From Haematococcus lacustris (Eukaryota; Chlorophyta; Chlorophyceae; Chlamydomonadales; Haematococcaceae), in contig JASKMD010000006.1 of the NCBI GenBank assembly GCA_030144725.1, forward strand, positions 5,105,226 to 5,169,225: DNA of 64,000 bases. Reading direction: 5' to 3'. Below the pieces are notes generated by a model. The model was not told the DNA's origin and made no database searches. It saw only the letters and a program-made list of their open reading frames with translations. Shown here piece by piece: positions 35,379-64,000 of this stretch. How positions within the stretch are numbered: position 1 is the first letter of the stretch; every line of letters begins with the position of its first letter. The translations under genes were made by a program, and so were the position numbers.

Positions 35379-37279
35379 TCAAGCCGAACCACCGTCGGCG
35401 CTCCGCGCAGCCGCCGCCGCTCGCCGCTTGGCAAGCTCTGCTTCGAGCTCATCCATGGTCAGCTCCGCGACTGACGCAGTTGGCCGCGCCGCGCTCCCGG
35501 TGCTGGCCACGCTTGCAGGAGCCTGGCCCCATGCAGCCGCTGCCGAAGCCCTTCGCTTCGCCTCAATATCTGGGTCAATGACCTGGGCGGCTGTCACACT
35601 CCTGGGACCCGGCGCAGGCAGCGGGAACCCGCCTTCGAGCTCTGCCGGTAGGCGTCCACCAGTACTTATGCGACCGTCGGCGCTAGGCGAGCCCGTTGAG
35701 AGGTTTTCTGCCCCACCTTGGCCGTCTAGACTGCTATTGCTACTGCCGTTGTCACCAGCCGTGCCATTACCTTGCTGTGAGGCACTGGTACTGGCAGTGC
35801 TGGTACTGGCACCAGCAACTATATCATCAAAGCTGGACCGAGCCACCCCAGCCCTGCTAGCTGTGAGGCTGCTGGTGGGCGTGAATGCACTTCGAGAGGC
35901 CTCACGAATCTCATTAAGTCCCAGCTCCTGAGCAACAGGTCACACATGCCAGCAGGTCAGGTTGGCAGCACAACAGGGCATGCTAGTGTTGGTATGTTGA
36001 TGTGCAGACAAGCTTGACAAGAGCAGAAGCTAAAGCAGGATAGGAAAGCACTTCTAGCGCATTTAAAAAAATGATACAATGGGGAATGTACAGACCGTAA
36101 AACTGGTGTCATGAACAAACTGTATAGATAGCGTCGAACCCCACTTGCCCTGCCCTGACTTCACTAACCTGACCTGACCTGAGAGGCTGGAGCCATGCAC
36201 TCCGACCGAATTATTGCCTAGCTTCCCACTGAGTCTAAGACGCTCCAGCCTGCTGTCAAACAACCTACCTTTTCCAAGGTGCCCTTTATGTCTTGCGACA
36301 CCTCCACCACTTCCCTGATAGTGGGTTGGAAAGCCCGCAGCGTCTGGCCCACACTCTTAGCGGCCTGCGGAGGCCAGGCCAGGTGAGGCTGGGTCAGCAG
36401 CACGCAAAGCACATATAGCCTGAACAGGCTGGCCTGGGTGAGAGCAGGGAGGAGAGGAGTTGGGCTAGGCCAGGCAAAAAGAGCCCCAGAAGCAATGGAT
36501 GGCACAAGAGTCGCATAGCCCTCATGCATGCCATGCACTGGAAAGCAACTGACTACAGGGATCAGATGAGCTTATGCAGGGTCATAGCACAGACCATGAA
36601 GCATCACCAGGTAGCCCCCCATGACGCTGCTCAGTATGCTGAGGCTTGTCCCCTGGGGCATGGTAACCTCACACTCCCAGAGTGACAAGGTGGGCTTCTT
36701 GCAGTCCCTGCTGCCTGAGTGCAAGGCCCACACTACCTGCCACCCTCCAGCCTCCTCTAACACAGTCCTGAGGTCCTGGCCAAGCATCCGCTGCTGCTGC
36801 TGCTGCTGCTCCTGCTGCTGCTGCAACCATTGCTGCTTCCCACCTTGCTGCTGCTGCTACTAGAGTTTGCTGTCATGGTTAGAGATGCTGGGCAGTGCAG
36901 TGGTTGGTGCTGCCGGTGCAGACTTCAGTAAGCCATGTGCCCTGTACCCTGTGTCTATTGAGCCATGCAGCACCACAGCCACACCCAGTTATGCAGGCTT
37001 GGGTGCCTGTCGCTGTCCAAGCTGTCCTGCTGCACTAGCTCTGCTGGTGGCATGATGTAGGGTGTAGGGTCCCACAGCCACAGGCACAACAGCAGCGGCT
37101 GCTGCAACACCAATGCCCACCTCTGCCAACCCTTTGGGCCCAAACACCACCAGGGCCACGACCCCTACGAGCAGCGCCTCAGGAGCCCCAACGCCGAGGA
37201 AGGAGCGGGCCACAACCTGTGCACGGGTGCGCCCAAAGCTGCTCACTTCACGCAGCATGGCATGACGCGAGTGGCGCAA
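35379..37279 (-). CDS. HCF106: HCF106/TatB, thylakoid twin-arginine translocase subunit
   Basis: A single-span thylakoid protein that with cpTatC forms the receptor for twin-arginine precursors. Exons in gene order: about 37121-37279, 36269-36364 and 35379-35927, phase-consistent, giving up to 267 aa (plant HCF106 is about 260). Exon 1 has the diagnostic hinge segment FLGVGAPEALLVGVVALVVF followed by GPKGLAE. Exon 2 continues SVGQTLRAFQPTIREV and SQDIKGTLEK, the amphipathic helix. Exon 3 starts ELGLNEI and becomes the usual low-complexity Ser/Gly/Pro tail, ending in a Glu/Lys/Ala helix (LTMDELEAELAKRR). The start is uncertain: only about 28 residues precede the membrane segment, too short for a full transit peptide, so another 5' exon is likely upstream (a Met-initiated Ser/Arg-rich frame at 37361-37579 is a candidate). 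An acceptor inside the present exon 1 near 37206 would then be used. Confidence 0.85.
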
Positions 37280-37579
37280 GGTTATGTACCTGTGACCGGG
37301 CTGCCCCGCTGGTCGAGCAGTCTACAGAGCAGGAGCAGAGCGGGGAGAAGCGCATCAGAATTATGACGCGAAGGACCGCAAGGCTTTATTGGTGGTACCT
37401 GAGATTGGAGCCCGAATGGAGGGAAGCCAAGGCAATACTGAGCGGGAGTGCAATCTACTTGAAACCGATGGGATATGTGCCGAGCAGCCAGCGTAGCATG
37501 TATTGACCAGTTTATTGTAGCTTTGTGTACAGGTTGCGCCGCAAGTGACGTGGCGGGCAAGGTTCATCGTGCTAATCAC

Positions 37580-38035
37580 GCAGCGAGGTCGGTCAACAGG
37601 TCATTAAGCATAAGGCATGGCAGGGCGGGGGAGCACGAATTGGTGTGAGAAAAGCCGAAAGACTCCACCGCGTGTGGCAGATGGTGTGCTTCACGTGCTC
37701 AAGCTCCAGATACTTGACTATAGTGGAAACTTGCATGTAAAGTGGAGGCTGTGATCGAGCAGGTGGCTGTTTAGACATGAATTTCACCATGGAGTCCATG
37801 ATGGAGGCGTGTGTTCAAGTCAGGCGCCCCCAACATTCAAAAAATGGCAGTAAACCGACCCCTGGTAGTAGGATGGCTGTAACTCTGCACTCGCTGCACC
37901 AAATTTAATGCTAGATGATTCGCATTGTAGCCAACCCAGCCAGCTACCTTTCACCCATCCAGAATAATTATCCAGTTAGTAGGCCGTGCACAGCAAAGCA
38001 TCAAAGTTAGCAATTCAAATTTGAGCCGGTTCGGA
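37580..38035. other. Intergenic stretch upstream of HCF106
   Basis: No exon is supported. It holds the 3' flank of the small hypothetical gene to the right and the probable promoter of HCF106. Confidence 0.4.
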
Positions 38036-38583
38036 TCACCCCTTGCGCTTTGCAGCTGTCTTGGGCAGCCCCTCAGAAGGTGTGGTACGCTTGCGTAGCG
38101 TGAAGCCAGGAGCCGGCGTTGCTGCACCTAGCTCACTACCTTGAGCCGGAGCAGCCTGCCCTTGGGTGGCGATTGCAGCTAGAGCCAGCTGATACATGTG
38201 CCGTAAATCAGGTGATGCAATAGGCCCCTGAGGCGACGCAATGGGGGGTGCCAGCATCTGCCCCTCTAGGGCTGTGCCCCACGAGCTCCGGCCCTGCTGC
38301 TGGGGTGGCTGATGTGGGGGGGGCTGTGGGGGCAGGGGGGGTTGTGGAGGCGGCACACCTGGCACCTGGCGGCAAACTTGGCTGCACCCTGCTGCCGCTG
38401 CTGCTGCTGCCACCCGCTGCTGGCTTGCATGGTCCCCCACATTCACCACAACCCCCCCTACACAGCAAGCAGCTCCATGAAGCGACCAGCTCCATGCTTC
38501 AGCAGCTGTAGCAAGGACTGTAGTGAGGCATTCAGCTCTTGCAGGTGTTGGCGCTTCTTCTTGCTAAGCCTCTTACCCCTCAT
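38036..38583 (-). CDS. Hypothetical proline-rich basic protein
   Basis: I do not recognise it. Two frames can be joined. The first, from Met at 38583, is a strongly basic then amphipathic helix (RGKRLSKKKRQHLQELNASL, then LLQLLKHGAGRFMELL). It stops near 38458, where GTGTAG could be a donor. The second reading, to a stop at 38036, is Ala-rich, then Pro/Gln-rich, and ends with a basic tail (LRKRTTPSEGLPKTAAKRKG). Joining them needs an intron of only about 44 bp, which is short, so the model may be wrong or part of a larger gene extending right. The composition suggests a nuclear protein, without further evidence. Confidence 0.35.
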
Positions 38584-38599
38584 GGTGGTGCCTAGGGCT

Positions 38600-39761
38600 G
38601 GGAGGGGGCGGGGGAGGGGAAGGGGAGCAGGCAGCGAGCAAGGGAGCGGATGGGAAGGCTGGGAGGGGTTGGGATTGGAGGGGGTGGGCTGGGAGTGGTT
38701 GGGCTGGGAGGGGGTGGACTGGGCGGGGTTGGGCTGGGAGGGGTGGGCTGGGAGGGGGTGGGCAGGCTTGATGAGGTGGGCTCCTGCAATGATGGGTGGA
38801 GGGGGGGCGGGCATGCTGGGTCGTTGCATGCCGTGGCCTTGAACCTGCCTGGTGAACATGATGTAACTTTGAAAGTGTTAAACTGATTGAGGCCTGGGCT
38901 GTTTGATGTGCAATTTGTTTCAATAGATGGGCCAATGGGTCAAGAACAAGGTCTTTGTATCGATTTCCCTATAGGTGCAACGGGTGCAACACAGTGGTGG
39001 ACACAGTGGAGGAGGGGGGGGTGTAAGCCGGTGATACCTTAGTGTGCGCCGACCGAAATGATGTATTCGGCGGAAGCGAATACAACCAGATGTTTTAGTT
39101 GCCCCGTCCAGGTGCCCTGCACGCCCGGCAGGCATCGCGTTGGGTGTCGGCCGGACATTCCATTTGTGCACAACCAGCTTACTACGCTAGGTAGATGGGG
39201 TCACAGCGATGTGGCTCACCGTGCCAAGGAGACCCGTCTCGCCGATGTGATTTGTTCGCGGGCACATGTGGCAGTACGCGAGCAAAGACTCCAATGGCTA
39301 GCGCTGATGGTCAGATAACGCGGACTAAACCTCCGATGCCAATGTGATAAACGCTATCGAGAACGGTGCAGTATTGAGGAAGTAATCGCATGCATATCAC
39401 CAACCCCATGTTGGGGGCGCCTGAGTTCAAGTACATGTACTGGTCTTAAACCTTGCCAAATAGGATCGCAGGATGCCACATCAGTACGGTACTGGTATCA
39501 GCCCATATCAGCATATGTATGCACACGTCGCAGCTACCAAAGTGATAGTCGTGGGACAGAGGTCCATTCTTTGGGTGAAACCAATCATCACTACCAGTGA
39601 CCTTCACTGCCGTGTGCGTGCGCGCCTTCTCTAGGATCCGGCCCTGCGCTCCGCACACTGTCTCATTTAGTACCAGAAACCCGCTAGTGTCAACAATCGG
39701 CCCCACGCCCCACCCGATCGCCCTATAGCATTAAGCGGATGCCAACGTGTATTTCAGCGAC
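38600..39761. other. Interval 3' of RAPTOR, no supported gene
   Basis: It contains a G-rich tract with TGGGAGGGG-type repeats (38600-38770) and then lower-GC sequence. A leftward frame at 39446-39706 is open for 86 codons directly past the RAPTOR stop and is best explained as 3' untranslated sequence. I see no splice-supported exon. Confidence 0.45.
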
Positions 39762-52397
<12,636 letters not shown>

Positions 52398-52852
52398 CTG
52401 TGCATGGCAGCCAACACACCATGGATGGGGTGAGGGTGGCAGTGAGGGTGGGGTGGGGGCAAGGGCAAGGGCGAGGCTGGGTATAAGGGTGGGGGTGGGG
52501 TGGGGTGGGGTGGGGTGAGGGGAATCCGGAGTAATCTGTAGATGGAGGGCAGAAAAAGACATTTCGCAGCGGCAGGAGCAGCAGCAGCGGCAGGAGCAGG
52601 AGCAGCAGCGGGAGCAGCAGCAGCGGCAGGAGCAGCAGCAGGAGCAGCAGCAGCAGCAGCAGGAGCAGCAGCAGGAGCAGCAGCAGAAGCCGCAGCCAGT
52701 AGCAGGGCGGCAGCCCAGATGTTCAGGCAGGCAGTACGGTGGCAAGCTGCAGTGGCAGCACAGCCGCTGAGTGTGGCCGCCAATAGGGTTGCCTTCAGGC
52801 CTACTGCATCACAAGCTTCAAGAAGGCCAGCTAGCATGCATGAGTTTGGCAC

Positions 52853-52946
<94 letters not shown>

Positions 52947-52956
52947 TGGGCTGGTG

Positions 52957-53010
<54 letters not shown>

Positions 53011-54219
53011 TGGGCTGGCTGGTGGGCTGGCTGGCTGGCTGGCTGGCTAGCTGGCTGGCTGGCTGGCTGGTGGGCGGCAGCTGGGGGCTGGGCCACATAG
53101 TGCTGCTCCAGCCAGGCCAGCAGGCCAACCGGCCATAGTGCTGCTGCCCTCCCCCGCCGTGCCATGCTGCAAGGCACCCTGTGCCTCACTACCTCTCAGC
53201 CTGAGCCTGAGCCTGAGCCGTCAGCTCCCGCCCCTTGCCTGCAGCCCCTGGCCTTGTCTAGTATGAAGCTCACTGCTGTGCTGTGCTTGGCTACCAGGGG
53301 ATGGCAGTCGGTAATCAGTACAAGCACAACCCCTGCTCTGCATGACACTGGACTTGTGCATGGCTTGCATGCGCTGTATCAGCCTTGTCCAGCTGCTGGT
53401 GCTCCCAGTGAGACAGGCAGCACAACTGCTGACTGCTTGCGCCGAGTCTCCTGTCGCCTGTGCTGGAGGCTGCTGACCCATCCTGTGCCATCCCAACAGT
53501 CAGCTCACCTCACAGAGGATTGCAGGCTGACGTCCCACATCGCTTTGCTCTTGGGGCAGGGACCCACCTGGCCTACTTCCCTGCACCGCAGCACACGTGC
53601 AGGAGCACGCCAGCTGTCCATAAACCTAAGGCTGTCACCAATTGGCAGAAACAAGGCTCTGGGGCTGGTGCAGATGCTACACCGCCTCACAGTTTCCCTC
53701 ACGTGCCTCTAACCGAAGCGCTTTGCTAATCCAACACCCCGTAAGACGTCGCTGCCTGACAGCGCGAACCTGGTGCTGTGCCACCTAACACAGCTTTGGT
53801 AATAACAATACCTGGGCCCCGCTTTCTGAGCTTGCTGGTGGGAGCGCTCCATCCTCGGGCGCTGTTGTTGTTGTTGTTAAGCTGCGCCCGTGGTCCGTCA
53901 TCTCGCGATGTATTAGAGCGGATGATTATGTATAAGCCTGGCCGTGCATACGACGCACAAGCGCGAATGCATTCAGTCCGTCTAGGCTACGTCGCGGCCT
54001 CTGAGAGACGATCGCCTTAGATGGCGATGCCTACAAACAGCCTCAGATGCCGCGCAAGTACAGAGTTGCTACAAACAGTGTCAAGTCGGTTATGCAAGCA
54101 CGATTCTTAGCGCCGACGGTCGCCCACTCCTGCCGCCTACCCATACATCCGCAACAGAATCATCGTCTGCCTAGTGTATAAAGCTATCGTACGTCGCCAT
54201 CCTTGGCGCGTCATCGCCA
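52398..54219. other. Interval between divergent RAPTOR and the 54.2-kb gene
   Basis: The first RAPTOR exon(s) and the promoters of both divergent genes must lie here, but I could not identify an N-terminal RAPTOR exon. It contains GCAGGAGCAGCA-type trinucleotide-rich sequence (52566-52690) and a (GGCT)n array. Confidence 0.45.
52853..53068 (+). repeat. (GGCT)n array with GGGCT slips
   Basis: About 53 tetramer units with several GTGG and one TAGC interruption, upstream of the identified RAPTOR exons. It creates long Trp/Leu/Ala/Gly frames that are not genes. Confidence 0.95.
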
Positions 54220-60366
<6,147 letters not shown>

Positions 60367-61382
60367 GGGCGCATTCCGGCAAGCCCTCGTAGTACTCCAA
60401 CATCAACACCTCGCGAATCTGGCGGCAGACAGATTTTGTACCAGCTGTGTAGTTCCCATCACACTTTACTCGACTCTTGCACAAACTCATTTTTTGCTCA
60501 TGGGCTAGTGGAAGGGGCTTACGGGCACCAGTTTCACGGTTGACAAGTAGCAAAATGTCAGCATCACTCTTGCCGTGCTATGTTTGGTGTGAACATCGCA
60601 AGTTGCACCACCTCGACCCAAAACTGCCTGCTGCCAGCCCCCTAGCAAAGACAACTCTCCGAATATAGTCACCCAGATTTGAGGTAGCACGTTGATATAT
60701 ACAATCTATTAACGCACACTATGCACGTAATTAAGCCGTCTTGTGCATTTGACTGCTGCCCTGAAAGCTTCAGTGAAACACTAGGGATGATGGCCGTATC
60801 TCAATACCAAATGGCGCAATTGGTCAAATGCAACAAAGCAGAATGGGGAGCAGCAGCGTGAAATAATACAGCAGCGAGAAATGCAGACATGAAAAGGCTT
60901 TGCAATTCTTCCAGTAACCAAAAGAAAGCTGCCAGAGGAAGCCAGTCCAAATAGATTCAATGAGTGAGCAATAGCCGCACGCTGTAGCACATGGTCGAAT
61001 GAGATGGGAGCAATGAAGCCTCTTCTCCGTCTTATACTGACGTCGACTCATCACACATCGCAAGTGTTAACAATGAGCACAGCACAATGCATCCTCACAC
61101 TCGATGTTGGGTTCATCTGCCTATTGAAAGCGATGTGAAGGGGGTGGCAAGAAAGCTGGTACCCTCCCTTCAATACTTCCTAGGCTACGAGGAGCCGAAT
61201 TCTATGTGCAGCCATGGAAAGCCTATATCCGCCTGGCAGCTCCCTTGGCAATTTCGTGATGACAAGCAGGGCCTTCTTGCAGCAGTGAGCTGCTGGCCAA
61301 AGGCTGATGAGTCCCATGGATGTGGCCGAAGCAGTGTGTTGGGCAGCAGGGGGACAAGCAGCCTGAGCAGCAGGGCTGAGCC
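60367..61382. other. Convergent intergenic interval, lower GC
   Basis: Lies between the 3' ends of the plus-strand 54.2-kb gene and the leftward helicase gene. Its composition is more AT-rich than the coding regions. No exon is supported; leftward frames at 60781-61063 have no partner exons. Confidence 0.45.
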
Positions 61383-63843
61383 TCATCGCCTGCGCTTGAA
61401 CTTGCGCACGTTGCCCTTGTGTGGTTTCACGCCCTTGGTCGCCAGCCCTGCACGGGGCACGCCGAGCTGCTTGGCCCGCTGCTTGGCCTCCTTCTTTCCC
61501 TGTGCCATGGCTCGCTTCTGCACCAGGCAGACAGCACCAAGGCCAGCAAGGGTGTGGAGTTCTGCTCACCGCCTCAACTGCCAGGAAACCAAAGTGTGAC
61601 CACAAGAGTGTTGTGACCACAACGTTGAGTTCTGCTGCTCAAAGCTGGACGATAGTTGCAGACCAGCACTGCTTAGTTACCAAGCTGACCCCTGTTCAAA
61701 CCTCCACACCTGCCCCTCCCCCTCCCCCTCCCCTCCCCCTGGCCCACCTCCATCTCCGTCAGCTCCTCGTCCACATGCGCCCCACTGCGCGCTGCTTTGA
61801 CAAAGCCCTTGACAGCCTTGAGGGGGTCGACCTTTGCCCCCGCCCCCCCGCTGCGCCCCAGTGCTGCTGCTGCCCCTGCGCCTGGGCCCACTGCTCCATC
61901 CGGGCCGCTGGCAGCAGAACCCTCCACGTGCGCGGCAGCAGGAGGGGGCAGCTTGCGCTTCTTGCGGTTGGCCAGGGGGGCGCGGCCTGTGTTCCCAGTC
62001 TGGAGGCCAGGGAGGGGGAGGGCAGGGACACGTGTGGGGCGATGAAGAGGGGTGGGCACGGGGACTAAGTGCTACGGTGAGCAAGAGAGGGGTAGCAGGT
62101 GGCGGGCAGCGTTGGGGGCAGGGGAAAGGGAGGGCGGGGGGGGAAGGGGAAGGATGATGGGAGCAGTCATGAAGGCGCAAAGGGGAGGTAGGGGCAGGGT
62201 GGGTGGGGGCAGGGAAGGTTTCAGGCAAGTGGTCAGGGGAGGGCAGGGGGTGGGTGGGTAAGGAGAGGAGGCGAGGTTACGGTGTCAGTGCAGGATTGGC
62301 TGTTGCAGGTTCCTCGCTTAGACTGGTGAGGGGAGTGGGCAGGCGCATCACACTAGTCACACTAGGCCAGGCAGCTTAAATACATTCCCACATGGCTACT
62401 AGTTGGCGCAGGGCCCTTGCCTGATTTGGCAAGGGGAGTGGGACAGAGCATCACACTAGCGGCCCTGCACTCTCCAGCCAGGCCAGGCAGCTTGATCACT
62501 TGCCAGCATAAGTGCTGTAGTGCTAGTTCGGTTGGTAAGGCACTGTAGCTTGTTATGCACTGTATACCCTTTTGTTTTGGCATTTCAGCTTTGTCTTCTG
62601 TGTGTTTTTGGCACTAGAGCTTGTTAGGCAGTGACAGGCAGCGTCAGGGGCAGGGGGCAGCAGCAGGAAGGGAGGAGTAGGGGGCCAGGGGGTCAGGTGA
62701 GGCAGCTGAGCTATCAGGACTCACCACAGATGCATGCTTGATGAGTGATGCGTCCTTTAGGTAGGCCGGGATGTGTGACAGGTGTGGTGCTTGAACCACC
62801 TTGTGCAGTGTCTTGTCATGCCGGAGCAGGGCACGCTCAGCCTGATGCTCCTCAAAGTAATCCTGAACAGTCCATGCCACACCATGTCACACATAATTCC
62901 AACCTCATGCTTCCCTGGCCACAGGTCAATTATTTTTGTGATATCACATGTCACACAGTGTAGCATTGACAACTTCGCAAGGGACAGCTGCCAAACACTG
63001 ACCAACCCCCAGTGCTAATCAAGGGCGTGGACAACCCTCAGTGCTAATCAAGGGCACAGCAGTAGTCAAAACAAGCAGTCACAGCAAGCAACACACGGGC
63101 TTTAACAGAACCATGTTATACGAGTACATACCTAAAGGCCCTGGCCCCATGCAAAAAACGCATTCCCGTCCAGCACGTGTCCAGCACACCGCGACACACA
63201 AACACTCGCACCTTGAGCTTGGCGCTGTTGAGCAGCTCGATCTTGACGTCCCGCGCACGCGCCTCCTTGATGACATTCTTCGTGATGCTGCGCGCTATGT
63301 CCTCGCCGCGATACCGCAACGATTCTATCTGTTGTGACGAAAGCCGCTGAAATGGACGCAACCCTGCCGCAAGCCCGGTGGCTTCAGCGCCTGCGCACTT
63401 GGTGCGGCGCTGCTGGGCCGTCGTCCCGGGCTCACCCTCATCGCTGTCCTCACTCTCGCTGTCGCTGATCACACCATCCCGGCCGCTGGCTACAGGGTCA
63501 GAAGTCGGCTCCGTGGATACGCTGCTCGACAGCAGAGAGCGTACCTCTGCCTCAAATGCTGCGTCTTGAGGAGTGAACAAGGTTAGGGCAAGGCCGGATT
63601 TGCCGGCGCGTCCGGTGCGCCCCACTCGGTGGACATAGCCCTGCACTGAGCTTGGCAGGTCGAAGTTGATGACGGACTGAACGCCCTTGAAGTCGATGCC
63701 ACGTGTCACGCCAAACTCCTCTTCTTTGCTTGCGTTCCCGCGCTTTTTCTGTTCCGATGCAGCCTCTGCTGCTTGCTTCCGCTTGCGCTTGCTGCCTACT
63801 GCGGGTTGGCTGGATGCGTCATGCGAAGCCGCGTGGACATCGT
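61383..63843 (-). CDS. DBP9: DDX56/Dbp9-like DEAD-box RNA helicase, C-terminal part
   Basis: A nucleolar ATP-dependent RNA helicase family needed for large ribosomal subunit assembly. Exons in gene order: 63212-63843, 62725-62862, 61748-61999 and 61383-61517, all phase-consistent. Exon 63212-63843 begins after CATTTGCAG and encodes a charged insert ([20 protein letters not shown]), then helicase motif V ([13 protein letters not shown]), NFDLPSS and motif VI ([10 protein letters not shown]), then an acidic Ser/Asp/Glu insert and the family-typical [17 protein letters not shown] and [20 protein letters not shown]. The next exon gives [17 protein letters not shown] and HLSHIPAYL, then [12 protein letters not shown] and a basic tail ending in KFKRRR. 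Motifs Q and I-IV lie beyond the right edge; the first residue of the leading exon is split by an intron (phase 1). A DDX56 rather than DDX31 or DDX10 identity rests on the SEKLK-YF-DN-like C-terminal block. Confidence 0.85.
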
Positions 63844-64000
63844 CTGCAAATGTGCGACGGTGCAACGCATGTGCGTGCTTTAGCATGTTGCGAACACCGC
63901 ACGCACTATCAGCACAGAGCCGCGTTAGAAAGAAGACTATGCCGTAGCCAGTGGGTGAAGTAAAGTCACACCTTTGCTCCGCTTACACTGATGAGTACCA
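63844..64000. other. Right-edge intron of the helicase gene
   Basis: Upstream (in gene direction) of the acceptor at 63844-63845 and not open in the coding frame over its whole length. It is best read as intron; the N-terminal helicase exons should follow beyond 64000. Confidence 0.6.

Overview
The window looks like nuclear DNA of a GC-rich green alga, most likely a chlamydomonadalean; Haematococcus is my guess from the extreme load of simple repeats, not something I can prove. The evidence is: split genes with many short exons (60-340 bp) and GT/AG borders, plastid proteins with N-terminal transit-like sequences (HCF106/TatB, a DUF4336 protein), plant-type nuclear genes (MAU2/SCC4, RAPTOR, DDX56/Dbp9), and almost every intron filled with G/C-rich micro- or minisatellites. 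There is nothing bacterial here. Most long uninterrupted reading frames are repeat artefacts, and the real genes are chains of short exons that I joined by splice sites, phase and family similarity.

Layout, left to right. 0.3-8.1 kb (-): complete MAU2 cohesin loader, 16 exons, about 738 aa. 8.2-9.3 kb (-): an unrecognised, probably transposon-derived reading frame. 9.3-14.1 kb: gene-poor, with dispersed repeats and an 0.8-kb GGGCT array. 14.1-16.8 kb (-): C-terminal half of a MATE-family transporter. 16.85-17.92 kb: a 24-bp minisatellite running into a 500-N gap. 17.96-25.2 kb (+): an unassigned, probably C2-domain protein, divergent from MATE, with its 5' end also lost in the gap. 25.2-28.0 kb: nothing convincing. 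28.0-34.7 kb (-): complete DUF4336 protein, 12 exons, about 488 aa. 35.4-37.3 kb (-): HCF106/TatB. 38.0-38.6 kb (-): small hypothetical gene. 39.8-52.4 kb (-): RAPTOR, 19 exons found, but the middle (HEAT repeats) is not present and a 500-N gap sits inside a 2.8-kb CAGG array. 54.2-60.4 kb (+): a complete nine-exon gene for a putative chloroplast protein, about 325 aa, with a hAT transposase remnant antisense in its first intron. 61.4-63.8 kb (-): C-terminal half of a DDX56/Dbp9-like DEAD-box helicase running off the right edge.

The genes do not form a functional cluster. They are an ordinary eukaryotic neighbourhood: chromatin cohesion (MAU2), TORC1 signalling (RAPTOR), ribosome biogenesis (DDX56/Dbp9), thylakoid protein export (HCF106), membrane transport (MATE). 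What is unusual lies at the level of DNA: long tetra- to hexanucleotide arrays inside introns, including sense-strand (CCTG)n in two genes; two introns that appear to need GC donor sites; a three-copy dispersed repeat whose 154-bp core is bounded by splice-like signals; and a frame conflict in the most conserved RAPTOR motif. I found no tRNA, rRNA, CRISPR or viral genes.
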